From an uncultured Christensenella sp. (lineage in GTDB: Bacteria; Bacillota; Clostridia; Christensenellales; CAG-917), in the NCBI GenBank assembly GCA_910584155.1, contig CAJTYG010000001.1:20023-84022 (forward strand): 64,000 bases of DNA, written 5' to 3'. Under the pieces are notes generated by a model. It made no database searches, had not been told where the DNA came from, and worked only from the letters and a program-made list of their open reading frames with translations. A program made the position numbers and the translations under genes. Positions 49,401-56,781 of the stretch are shown here, one piece after another. Numbering within the stretch: position 1 is the stretch's first letter; every line of letters begins with the position of its first letter.

Positions 49401-49698
49401 CTATGCCGCTTATTCCGTTTAAAAGCTTTATGCCGTAGTGCTCATAAAGCGTTTTAAGAGTCAGCTTATCAAAATTTTGCACGTCGTCTATCACGCCCTT
49501 TACTGCCTCGAGTACGGTTTTGTTGTAAAGCTCGCTGTCGGGAGCGACGATTTCTGTGCCCGTGACGGACTGCTGCAATTCGCCCACCTTGACCTGTGTT
49601 GCAAGTATAGCGACCGTGCCGCCTATTGCAACTACAAAGAGAATGATGCCTATTATCATTCCCAAAACAAAAGTTAGCGTCCCTTTTAAAACCTTCAT
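46432..49698 (-). CDS. Membrane-anchored 1088-aa exoprotein with internal repeats
   Basis: One N-terminal membrane segment (about residues 7-33, TFVLGMIIGIILFVVAIGG) and about 1050 residues outside. The body has spaced, degenerate blocks of the form TIGDLI / TVNELQNADNLLANLTINDVIEI / TLGSFSSSFDQLMLADVLEI, at least six copies, separated by Tyr/Asp-rich segments. One segment (EDSDGDGVAD) looks like a calcium-binding loop. No enzyme domain was recognised. CvpA lies upstream on the same strand, but a terminator separates them. Envelope function is inferred from topology. Confidence 0.8.
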   Translation of the reverse strand: MKVLKGTLTFVLGMIIGIILFVVAIGGTVAILATQVKVGELQQSVTGTEIVAPDSELYNKTVLEAVKGVIDDVQNFDKLTLKTLYEHYGIKLLNGISGIDFTTKDFYTVPITDLVNDLSIIVNSFTLNDVSKIAGVDFASYNLPVLTDNLDNNLSTAMDNILGSLNGDLSIRAIKDSFGIDLGVEDNALLKQLQDVVLSEFGNVINFLRVNALLNADTDIFIPTTFDRYIAADRYVQYSTEPADGLLFETSTVGGEDSDGDGVADCLKEITTLFVKKTVTVDGQETTKYVVDNKALSKENVNSADIYMHVIYEKVPASAAPDAQQYAIGYANRVGKIINGGAGYDFTALQTGVYPLSDFDNIDDDIWSVTDDVITSDSEMQIVSGLTARHTYKRVHIGTSTTLLQTIAHLTVNELQNADNLLANLTINDVIEITDDTARIIKSLAARNCKILELGTVANELTLDEMIDIVRYSYEESPTGKYVYISDGNYYTLYNPAQHAGQQRYERLPDDGAASSALLQRFAGATLGSFSSSFDQLMLADVLEIDADVYAAVDIDYIDTHPSERYFYYDATNSVYRVADAQYISSNQNVTFYRIAQSGDSASFMKKLAYVKIDAMSDAMEVIIDDMMLSEFIEVYSEYAVTLGEFDNTFDENGSYFVEFDKNDNYTDNGTKYVYVYDIYGEYTKANFRPVTIDQNVSESTIYYTYKPYSTLGSTPKEVMENSVAYTAKGNLYYFDGKTNEYTRNMVLCTYMLTHTEYTMVGTTPVPTLSGKYHNQIFYREAVSGKTDADVDNRTVFKGTVYSYTGTDPAYGIVIRDNFRGYIPHIENDPAFADKPLYTFERSATGEPTFIVDRNDVQKLADVLSGHDFKSMGAYTEPDTGVTHEDGIYFARRECENIYVFAQNGEFVFVDGQYVPYDANIHSDELQRFDRKIGYIAMLNEVSYTSGTTRVTELDIAPVTFIREKSSPVLRMLARGTIGEMSNIINNATVGDLIEAEPGSLFDNELIKQAKLSELGSVFGDVLTDMTIGDLIIWSHVTDVNEYVRLALEDVTLQRLISSMVLDETTHEIKIDMLKLYGYNKSSNDQTV

Positions 49699-49707
49699 AA
49701 ATTCTCC

Positions 49708-49732
49708 GACAGCTCCCGTTTAGTATGGGAGC
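49708..49732. repeat. Isolated end of GGCTCCC palindromic repeat
   Basis: On the minus strand, GGCTCCC-N10-GGGAGCTGTC, the same form as the ends of the element at 53311-53736. Confidence 0.7.
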
Positions 49733-49762
49733 CGCATAATTTTTATTTTTATTAAAGTAAAA

Positions 49763-49781
49763 CGGCAGAACAGGTCTGCCG
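49763..49781 (-). terminator. Terminator after CvpA gene
   Basis: Stem CGGCAGA / TCTGCCG with a T run on the minus strand. Confidence 0.8.
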
Positions 49782-49789
49782 ATTTCGTG

Positions 49790-50554
49790 TTATCCGAATA
49801 TGCTCTGAAATACGGTGCTTATGGGGTTGTGCTCGTAGAAGAAGCCGCACACCTTTGAGCTTGACAAATATTCGTGCACCGTCGGAATGGTCTTTGCAAG
49901 CGCATGCAGTATCGCAAGCACAAGCAGGATAAACAGCAGTGCAAGCCCTGTGGCAACTATTGCGCCGAGCGTGCGGTCTATTATGCGTACGGCACCGCTG
50001 TCGGAGTCGTGCATATTTTTGAATATCTTGCGCAAAAGCCAGCATAAAAGTGCCAGCACAATGCAATAAAGAATAAATGCGATGACGGATACGATAATAC
50101 TCGTCAGCATTTTTGCGCAAGCGTCCGCAAGCGTCTGTCCGTCTTTCTCAATAAATCTTCCCGCAAGCCAGTTTGCAAATTTGGCTTTGCTCTGCTCTAC
50201 AAATCCGTCGCCTGCGTTTTGAAGCTGAATCTTGTTTATCGTGCCGTCATATTCTACCTCGATATAATACGAGCCGTCATCTGCAATATGGATAGGCTCT
50301 GAAAACACTGCGCCCCAGCCCTCAGCCTTGCTTGAAAACGAAGCCGTCATATCCTTGACTGCGCCTATCTCGCAGATGGGCGCAAGCGTTGCGCCTACAA
50401 GCAAAAGCGAAACGAGTATGATTGCGATAGACTTAAAAAAGCCCTTGAGCGCTTTTGCAAGTCCGCCGAAAATTCCTCCGAGCAAGCCTAAGCCGAGTAT
50501 CACAAAAAACACGATGTCCGCATATGGTACTGCCGATAATAAATTTGTAATCAT
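49790..50554 (-). CDS. CvpA family membrane protein
   Basis: The ATG at 50554 (MITNLLSAVPYADI) follows AAAGGAAG; 254 residues. The family fold is visible: an N-terminal helix pair with GLLGGIFGGLAKALKGF, then about residues 120-215 with two long helices and the conserved RIIDRTLGAIVATGLALL. CvpA-type proteins are linked to colicin V production and envelope maintenance in Proteobacteria; the Firmicute role is less clear. An inserted extracytoplasmic loop of about 75 residues separates the halves. Confidence 0.85.
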   Translation of the reverse strand: MITNLLSAVPYADIVFFVILGLGLLGGIFGGLAKALKGFFKSIAIILVSLLLVGATLAPICEIGAVKDMTASFSSKAEGWGAVFSEPIHIADDGSYYIEVEYDGTINKIQLQNAGDGFVEQSKAKFANWLAGRFIEKDGQTLADACAKMLTSIIVSVIAFILYCIVLALLCWLLRKIFKNMHDSDSGAVRIIDRTLGAIVATGLALLFILLVLAILHALAKTIPTVHEYLSSSKVCGFFYEHNPISTVFQSIFG

Positions 50555-50712
50555 AAATCTTCTTCCTTTGGTTTGACCCCTTAGGACACGTCGCCGCACT
50601 CTCCCCGGTCACGTGCACCGATAAGATAATATACATCAAGTTTATTATATTATAACCAATATCGAAGTTTTACGCAACTGCATTTTTTATGCGTAGCAAA
50701 ATAGGGCGGCAG

Positions 50713-50742
50713 GTTTAAAAAAACCGCATATCGGCAATAATC
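50713..50742 (+). promoter_or_regulatory. Possible sporulation (sigma-F/G type) promoter of yyaC
   Basis: GTTTA (50713-50717), 15-bp spacer, GGCAATAATC (50733-50742). This resembles the Bacillus sigma-F pattern GYWTA and GGnrAnAnTW. It lies 5 nt before the ATG. Match judged by eye. Confidence 0.45.
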
Positions 50743-50747
50743 GAAAA

Positions 50748-51335
50748 ATGAAAAAAACATCGTCAGCAAATAAGACAGCAACAAAAAAGCAAACGCCGTC
50801 GGAGCTTATAGAGCAGACTGTAAATCCCGACGCAGAGGACAAGGCGCTCGCACCGTTTGTAGGTGCGCTTTTCCGTGAGATTTTGGGCGCAGACGACCGC
50901 CAGACCGTCATCGTGTGCTTTGGCACTACGGCGATTTCAGGCGATTCGCTCGGACCTATGGTGGGCAGTATTTTGCGTGAAAAATACGATATCCCCGCAT
51001 TTGTTTACGGCACCGAGGATTGCTCGATAAACGGCAAAAATATGGACGAATGGATAGACTTTATCAGACAGGTGCACGAGGGCGCCGTGTTCATTGCGGT
51101 TGACGCAAGCTTGGGCACGGAGCAGAAGGTCGGGCAGATAGTGCTGCGCTCTGACGGTGTTTGTCCCGCAGCTATAAAGGGCAAAAAGCAGAGATTCGGC
51201 GACGTTGGCATTTTGGGCGTGGTGGCAGAGAGCACCGACGATCCTCTTATGCAGTTAATGACAGTATCGCCGCTTTATGTGCAGGAAATGGCAAATAAAG
51301 TGGCAAACGTGTTGAAAACGGCACTTTCGTACTGA
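50748..51335 (+). CDS. yyaC: YyaC-like spore protease
   Basis: 195 residues. A GPR-like fold (DUF1256) recognised from CFGTTAISGDSLGPMVG, VYGTEDCSINGKN and FIAVDASLGTEQKVG. The family is associated with sporulation, related to the germination protease. An N-terminal Lys/Thr-rich segment of about 40 residues precedes the domain. No Shine-Dalgarno site; a sigma-F-like promoter ends 5 nt before the ATG. Together with gerABC it supports a spore-forming host. Confidence 0.9.
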   Translation: MKKTSSANKTATKKQTPSELIEQTVNPDAEDKALAPFVGALFREILGADDRQTVIVCFGTTAISGDSLGPMVGSILREKYDIPAFVYGTEDCSINGKNMDEWIDFIRQVHEGAVFIAVDASLGTEQKVGQIVLRSDGVCPAAIKGKKQRFGDVGILGVVAESTDDPLMQLMTVSPLYVQEMANKVANVLKTALSY

Positions 51336-51361
51336 TTTTACAAACGACGGGAATTATGTTT

Positions 51362-51385
51362 TAAAAGCGCACGCCGTGCGCTTTT
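51362..51385 (+). terminator. Terminator after yyaC
   Basis: Stem AAAAGCGCAC / GTGCGCTTTT with a 4-nt loop and a T run. Confidence 0.88.
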
Positions 51386-51454
51386 TTACTAAATTAAATC
51401 AAATTTGTTGCACAATATCATATAGGGTGTTATATTATCTATGGAGAAACAGTT

Positions 51455-52372
51455 ATGGAAAACAACATCATTCAAATAAGCGGGCTTTCAAAAAGCTTCG
51501 GACAAATCAAGGCTGTGGACGACATTTCCTTTGGCGTAAGAGAGGGCGAGCTGTTTGCCTTTTTGGGCGTCAACGGCGCAGGCAAAAGCACGACTATTTC
51601 TATCATCTGCGGCACTCTCGGCAAGGACGCAGGCAGCGTGACGGTGGACGGCGAGGACGTGGCAAACGACAGCGAGGCAGTCAAGCGCAAGATAGGCGTA
51701 GTGTTTCAAAACAGCGTGCTTGACAAAATGCTAAGCGTAAAGGATAACCTCAAAAGCAGGGCGGCGTGCTACGGCATTTGCGGCGCAGATTTTGACAAGC
51801 GACTCAAAGAGATTGCCGAGCTTTTCGATTTAAATGACATTTTAAAACGTCCCGTAAACAAGCTGTCGGGCGGACAGTGCAGGCGTGTAGATATCGCCCG
51901 TGCGCTGATTGCGCAGCCGAAGATATTGATACTTGACGAGCCGACGACAGGACTCGATCCGCAGACGAGAAAGAACATTTGGGACGTTATACATACGCTG
52001 CGCAAGCAGACGGGAATGACCGTGTTTTTGACTACGCATTATATGGAAGAGTCCGCCGACGCCGATTATGTTGTGATAATAGACGCAGGCAGGATAGTTG
52101 CCGAGGGCACGCCTTTGCAGCTTAAAAACCAATATACGGGCGACTTTATCACGGTATACAATGCGGACGAGGCGGCGGTGCAGGCGCTCGGGCTGCCGTA
52201 TGAAAGGATAAAGGACGCTTATCGCATTGCCGTAAAGGATACTGCGCAGGCGACCGAGCTTATCACGTCAAACAAGAGCCTGTTTTGCGACTATGAGGTG
52301 ATAAAGGGCAAAATGGACGACGTATTTTTGGCGGTCACGGGCAAGAAGCTGGGCGGGGAGGATAAAATATGA
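51455..52372 (+). CDS. ABC transporter ATP-binding protein (exporter type)
   Basis: 305 residues. Walker A GVNGAGKST (about 38-46), Q-loop VVFQNSVLD, signature LSGGQCRRVDIARAL, Walker B ILILDEPTTGLDP, and the His switch TTHYMEE. The C-terminal extension of about 85 residues is typical of DrrA-like drug or antibiotic exporters. It overlaps the permease gene by 4 nt (ATGA), so the two form one complex and operon. The substrate is unknown. Confidence 0.93.
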   Translation: MENNIIQISGLSKSFGQIKAVDDISFGVREGELFAFLGVNGAGKSTTISIICGTLGKDAGSVTVDGEDVANDSEAVKRKIGVVFQNSVLDKMLSVKDNLKSRAACYGICGADFDKRLKEIAELFDLNDILKRPVNKLSGGQCRRVDIARALIAQPKILILDEPTTGLDPQTRKNIWDVIHTLRKQTGMTVFLTTHYMEESADADYVVIIDAGRIVAEGTPLQLKNQYTGDFITVYNADEAAVQALGLPYERIKDAYRIAVKDTAQATELITSNKSLFCDYEVIKGKMDDVFLAVTGKKLGGEDKI

Positions 52373-53295
52373 AAACCTTTTTTACAATGACGGGGCGCAA
52401 TATAAAGCTGTTTATGAAGGATAAGGGAATGTTTTTTGCCTCTCTCATCACGCCTGCGATATTGCTTGTGCTTTACGTCACGTTTTTGGCAAACGTATAT
52501 AGAGACAGTATGCCCGAGGGCCTGCCCGAAAAGCTTGTAAACGGAATGGTCGCAGGCGAGGTGATGTCGTCAATGCTTGCAGTGATTTGCGTGACGGTGG
52601 CGTTTTGCTCCAACCTCGTGATGGTGCAGGACAAGATAAGCGGAGCGCAAAAGGACTTTTCGATCACGCCCGTGCGCAAATCCACGCTTGCCGTGTCCTA
52701 TTTTGTCGCCACGTTTGCGGTGACAATGCTCATCACGCTTGTGGCAATGGTGCTTTGCCTGATATACGTAGGGGCTTCGGGTTGGTATATGTCGGCGGGC
52801 GACGTATTTTTGCTGCTGTTGGACGTCATATTGCTTACGCTGTTCGGCACAGTGCTGTCCTCGCTTGTAAACTGCTTTGTCAACACTCAAGGGCAGGCGT
52901 CGGCGGTAGGCACGATAGTCAGCGCAGGCTACGGCTTCTTTTGCGGTGCGTATATGCCCATAGATTCAATGGGCAAGGGTATGCAGGGCTTTATGGGCTT
53001 GCTGCCGGGCACCTACGGCACGTCGCTTGTGCGCAATCACTCGCTAAACGGCGCATTAGGCGAGCTTGCCAATATAGGTGCGCCGCAGGAGGTCATCGAC
53101 AAAATCAGAGACAGTGTGGATTGCAACCTGTATTTTTTCGGCACCAAGGTCAGTATAACGGCTTGCTATCTTGTGATAGTGCTCACAATTCTGGTGGCGT
53201 TGGGGCTTTATGTATTGCTTAGCTATCTCATAGCCAAAAACAAGATAAGATTTAAGGAGCCGAAGCTCAAAAATCGGCGTCTTAGGCTTCGATAG
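52369..53295 (+). CDS. ABC-2 type permease
   Basis: 308 residues, about six membrane helices, with the ABC-2 family pattern: a long first loop after MFFASLITPAILLVLYVTF, then four helices, an ICGAYMPID-like region (FFCGAYMPIDSM) and a last helix before the basic C terminus. Partner of the ATP-binding subunit upstream; probably exports a drug, lipid or peptide. No terminator was seen before the repeat element that follows. Confidence 0.9.
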   Translation: MKTFFTMTGRNIKLFMKDKGMFFASLITPAILLVLYVTFLANVYRDSMPEGLPEKLVNGMVAGEVMSSMLAVICVTVAFCSNLVMVQDKISGAQKDFSITPVRKSTLAVSYFVATFAVTMLITLVAMVLCLIYVGASGWYMSAGDVFLLLLDVILLTLFGTVLSSLVNCFVNTQGQASAVGTIVSAGYGFFCGAYMPIDSMGKGMQGFMGLLPGTYGTSLVRNHSLNGALGELANIGAPQEVIDKIRDSVDCNLYFFGTKVSITACYLVIVLTILVALGLYVLLSYLIAKNKIRFKEPKLKNRRLRLR

Positions 53296-53310
53296 CTTGC
53301 AACCTCTTAA

Positions 53311-53736
53311 GGCTCCCTTTAGTAAGGGGAGCTGTCTGCGTAGCAGACTGAGGGGATTGTCTAACTAAGCTTCGTAACGAGTGTTCGTCGTGCACTTTAA
53401 ATGAAATAGCCCCCTCTTTCCGGTCTCGCCGGAATTTCTCCCCCACTCAAATTAGATGCGTGCGGTAGCTCGCTCATTCTCAACATATGTTTTCCGTCGT
53501 TCGTGGGGGCGACACTCGGTCTGCGCAAACAGATATCGATGCCTTATTATGCCACTCGTTCACGGGCATAAAAACAACACTTGCCCGTTCACTTGTACTA
53601 AGAGCGTGCTTGACGCTCAATTTAGCGCTCGCCGTTGCGAGCGCTTGTTCTAAGCTTCGCAATGAGTGTACATTAGTTGACAATCCCCTCACCGCTCCGC
53701 TTACGCTTTGCGGAGCTCCCTTTGCTAAGGGGAGCC
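53311..53736. mobile_element. MITE-like element with inverted palindromic ends
   Basis: 426 bp with inverted ends. The left end (53311-53361) contains GGCTCCC...GGGGAGCTGTC, GTCTGC-GTA-GCAGAC and GAGGGGATTGTC. The right end (53679-53736) is a diverged inverted copy ending GGGGAGCC. The interior has many small palindromes (AGCGCTCGCCGTTGCGAGCGCT at 53625, in part) and no transposase. The ends resemble palindromic repeats I remember from gut Firmicutes. A 20-bp internal piece recurs at 32042-32061. Confidence 0.7.
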
Positions 53737-53919
53737 ATAATAGCGATATTTTGAAGCTTCGTGCAATAAAATGCGTGTACGTATTACAAATGCTTTGCCA
53801 CATTATTAGTAAAACTAATCATTAAGTCGATTTTTATTTATTGTTGTATAGTATGACTGACTGCAGATTTGGCACGTTAATGTTAAACTTATATCACAAC
53901 GCATAAGCGAGGTGAAAAG

Positions 53920-54189
53920 ATGTATGACATCGATTGTAGAAACTGCATATATTATATGCCGCATTATATCTTATCGGGTTTTCAATATAGAGCTATTGAC
54001 GGGCATTGCTTGAATACCAATTTGCCTTTTCGAACAAGACATAGGCTTTGTCTGAAAGGGGGCTGTTCCTTTTGGGAAGAAAAGCAAAAAGATATCGTAA
54101 GCGAAGCTAAAAGCATAAAAGAAATAATAAGTTTGATGCAGGTCAGACTTGATGAATTGTTAAGTATTCTTCAAAATTATATAGATTGA
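53920..54189 (+). CDS. Small Cys-rich protein (89 aa)
   Basis: Cysteines occur as DCRNCIYY, GHCLN, RLCLKGGCSFW, followed by a helical C-terminal half (SIKEIISLMQVRLDELLSIL). GAGGTG precedes the ATG. The pattern is shared with the proteins at 31199-31447 and 31419-31700, defining a local family, probably zinc-binding. It lies 180 bp after the MITE-like element in AT-rich sequence. Function unknown. Confidence 0.75.
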   Translation: MYDIDCRNCIYYMPHYILSGFQYRAIDGHCLNTNLPFRTRHRLCLKGGCSFWEEKQKDIVSEAKSIKEIISLMQVRLDELLSILQNYID

Positions 54190-54197
54190 AATAAAAA

Positions 54198-54217
54198 ATC
54201 CTCTCGACCGAGAGGAT
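54198..54217. terminator. Bidirectional terminator
   Basis: An 8-bp stem ATCCTCTC / GAGAGGAT, A run before and T run after, between the convergent Cys-rich and lepB genes. Confidence 0.85.
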
Positions 54218-54227
54218 ATATTTTAAA

Positions 54228-54851
54228 TTATTTTACAGTGCGCAGCTTGCCGTTTGTGCCTTTTATCAGAAAGCATTTGCCTACCACGTCGTCGGTGGAC
54301 ACAAGTCCGTATGTGCGGCTGTCGGACGAGTGATTGCGGTTGTCGCCCATACAAAACAGATGTCCGTCCGTCACGTAGACGTCAAGTCCGTCATAGTTGA
54401 AATTCATAGGCTCGGCGATGTATGGCTCGTCAAGCGGACTGCCGTTGAGATATACGACGTTGCCTATTATCTGAATATGGTCGCCCGCAACGCCTATCAC
54501 TCGCTTGACAAGCGTGGATCTGTTGCCAAATGAGTCCGTGATATCCCAGTCGTGTGGCGTAAACACTATTATATCCCCACGCTTTGGCGTTGCAAGCTTA
54601 TTGAGTATCAGCGTTTCGCCGTCAGTGCGATATGTCGGGTCGCCGTCGGCGGTTGCGGTTATGCCGCCGTCAAGCGTCGGATCCATAGAATGACCGTCCA
54701 CGATATATGTGGTTATGACAAAATAACGCACGAGCAGAGCACAGGCGATAGCCAAAATTATCACGCACAGCGTGACTATGACCGCAACGATCAGTTTGCG
54801 GTTGTTGCCGGACGGCTTATTAAGCTCTATGGGTTCAAAGTCGTTTTGCAT
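54228..54851 (-). CDS. lepB: Signal peptidase I
   Basis: Membrane serine protease that removes signal peptides; 207 residues from the ATG at 54851 (MQNDFEPIEL). A TTG at 54857 would add two residues. One N-terminal anchor (about 20-42), catalytic Ser55 in GHSMDPT, catalytic Lys116 in LVKRVIGVAGD, and box E GDNRNHSSDSR. No Shine-Dalgarno site; TTGTGG-17-CATATA ends 7 nt before the ATG and could give a leaderless mRNA (weak). The promoter lies in the 3' end of the upstream gene. Confidence 0.94.
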   Translation of the reverse strand: MQNDFEPIELNKPSGNNRKLIVAVIVTLCVIILAIACALLVRYFVITTYIVDGHSMDPTLDGGITATADGDPTYRTDGETLILNKLATPKRGDIIVFTPHDWDITDSFGNRSTLVKRVIGVAGDHIQIIGNVVYLNGSPLDEPYIAEPMNFNYDGLDVYVTDGHLFCMGDNRNHSSDSRTYGLVSTDDVVGKCFLIKGTNGKLRTVK

Positions 54852-54875
54852 ATTCAAGTATATGTAATTATCTCG

Positions 54876-56537
54876 CTAAATCCACAAAAAGTTGTTTAAA
54901 ATAATGCCTGCCACGTCATTGATAACAAGTATCTTAGTGTCGTTGAAGTTTGCGAGGGTTTTTCCTTCGTCGCTTTTGAAGTCCGCACTGCGAAGCAGCA
55001 GCTTCTGCCAGAACTCGCCGCCGTCAAGCGTTGCGTATGCCGTAAAGCGTTTCATTTCGGGGAAGGTGTACATATTTATGCACAGCTCTCTTTTTGTGGG
55101 AGAATACACGTCAAAGTGCAGCGATATCGTTCTGTCAAGCGCTTTCATTTCGGCTGCGCTGCGGCAGAAATACAATCCGCCCTTTGTGGCGGTGATTCCC
55201 TTTATCTCAAAGGGACCTTCTTCCTGCAGCACAGTGCCGTCGGGCAGAATGGCGTCGTCGGTCAGGCTTGCAAATGAGCCTATGCCCATATTCCCTTCAT
55301 ACATAATGCGATAGCTCTCTCGTATGGGATCGAAGCTTGTTATGCCTATTTTTTTTGGCAGCACGCACATTGTCGGCACAGATATGGCGTTGCCGTTTTC
55401 GTATGTAAACGTCGCATATGCGATGATATATTCGTTTAAGTCAAACACGGGGACGTTTATCGTATAAACGTGCGTATCTACCTTTTGCGGATTTTTAATT
55501 TCCGTCCAATGTCTTGCGGCAGACGTTTCCTCGCCATAGCAGGCAAACACCTCTATTTTTTGCGCTTTATGCACTGTGTGCATCCTGAGATATAGCTTTC
55601 CGTCGGCGTTTACAAACTCTGCGGAGGGAGTAAACGTCTCGCTGCCGCTCATCACAAAATGCGCCCTCAGCCAGCCGAGCAAGGTTTCCGCCGCCGTGGT
55701 GGTAAGCTGCGTTTCGCTTGCCGTGGTGTAAAGCAGTTGCTTGCAGTCCGACTGTACAAGCGACAAAATGTCGTTCGCTCTGTCGATGTCCGTCATATGC
55801 GACGTCCTCGAAGCGATGTATAGCACGGGGCATTTTACAAACTTTGCATAGGTTTCTGCGCCCACGCCTGTGGAATACGCTCTTTCCTCATCAGTTTTCA
55901 GCACAGTTGCGACTGTAAATCTCGCCTTTCCCTTTGCCCAGCGATATCCGCCGCCGTCTATAGCTACAAGCGCCTTTACACGGCTGTCCATTCCCGTGAC
56001 CTGCCATGATATCTCTGCGCCTATGCCAAAGCCTATCACACCTATATGCGTTGCGTCGACGATGTTTTGCTGTTCCAAAACGCAGAGGGCACGGCGGGCG
56101 ATCTTGCTCCACACAAACCACGGCGTATTGCGTGCGTTTGTCTCTACTGTGTCGAGATGGCTTTTGCAGTCCGGATATGCCGCAAAGCTCAGGTCGGCAG
56201 GGAAGGTGGTTTTTTCCTCGCTGCCTGCGCCGCAATAATCGAGCACGCCTACAACGTAGCCCTCGTTTACAAGCTCACGCACGATGTCGCCCGTGTCGTT
56301 GCGGTGATAGTTGGATAGCAGCAGCACCGCAGCACGCTTGTCCGACCAGCGTGCGTCGTAGTAGATTTCCATAAACGCACGAATGCGCCCCTGAGCGCTT
56401 TCGTCCGCCGTGAAATACTGCTTGGAGCACACGAGATTGTTTGCCGCCTCAGCGGAGATTATTGATGTTTCTAAATTCATTTGGGAGGGAATGAAGCCTT
56501 CCCATACTTCTGTCGGAGTTAAAAATTGCAGTTCCAT
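54876..56537 (-). CDS. Alpha/beta-hydrolase-like protein lacking nucleophile serine
   Basis: 553 residues from the ATG at 56537. Residues about 50-290 have the alpha/beta-hydrolase core of the dienelactone-hydrolase/acetyl-xylan-esterase type. The nucleophile elbow reads GFGIGAE, with Gly171 where Ser or Cys is expected. The C-terminal half is beta-rich. There is no signal peptide. The promoter TTTACT-17-TATAAT ends 7 nt before the ATG, and no good Shine-Dalgarno is present. It may be a non-catalytic binding protein or use a displaced nucleophile. Confidence 0.8.
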   Translation of the reverse strand: MELQFLTPTEVWEGFIPSQMNLETSIISAEAANNLVCSKQYFTADESAQGRIRAFMEIYYDARWSDKRAAVLLLSNYHRNDTGDIVRELVNEGYVVGVLDYCGAGSEEKTTFPADLSFAAYPDCKSHLDTVETNARNTPWFVWSKIARRALCVLEQQNIVDATHIGVIGFGIGAEISWQVTGMDSRVKALVAIDGGGYRWAKGKARFTVATVLKTDEERAYSTGVGAETYAKFVKCPVLYIASRTSHMTDIDRANDILSLVQSDCKQLLYTTASETQLTTTAAETLLGWLRAHFVMSGSETFTPSAEFVNADGKLYLRMHTVHKAQKIEVFACYGEETSAARHWTEIKNPQKVDTHVYTINVPVFDLNEYIIAYATFTYENGNAISVPTMCVLPKKIGITSFDPIRESYRIMYEGNMGIGSFASLTDDAILPDGTVLQEEGPFEIKGITATKGGLYFCRSAAEMKALDRTISLHFDVYSPTKRELCINMYTFPEMKRFTAYATLDGGEFWQKLLLRSADFKSDEGKTLANFNDTKILVINDVAGIILNNFLWI

Positions 56538-56733
56538 ATCCCACATTATAACTCAACCTGATTATAAAGTAAAGAAATAATAATGCCGTAGATATGTACG
56601 TCCCGCCCCCGTCCGAGGGCGAGGGCTGTGTATCTGAAAGCGCATATGCACAGGCGCTGTCGCACGTTTTGAGCCTGTCAAATTCCTGCCGCATTATTTC
56701 CATCGTAGCGTCGTCGGGCATAAGATAATCCAT
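56449..56733 (-). CDS. Possible small protein after gerC
   Basis: A frame of about 94 codons from the ATG at 56733 (MDYLMPDDATMEIM), with GAGGTG at the right distance. It starts 48 nt after gerC on the same strand. The first 40 residues look credible. The remainder crosses the promoter and start of the hydrolase-like gene, so the stop position is doubtful. No family recognised. Confidence 0.35.
   Translation of the reverse strand: MDYLMPDDATMEIMRQEFDRLKTCDSACAYALSDTQPSPSDGGGTYISTALLFLYFIIRLSYNVGYGTAIFNSDRSMGRLHSLPNEFRNINNLR
56545..56573 (-). promoter_or_regulatory. Promoter of hydrolase-like gene
   Basis: On the minus strand, TTTACT, 17-bp spacer, TATAAT (56550-56545), then 7 nt to the ATG at 56537. 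Confidence 0.6.
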
Positions 56734-56781
56734 AAAACACCTCACAGTATTCTATTAAATCTTGCCGACCGTTGTGCCGCA

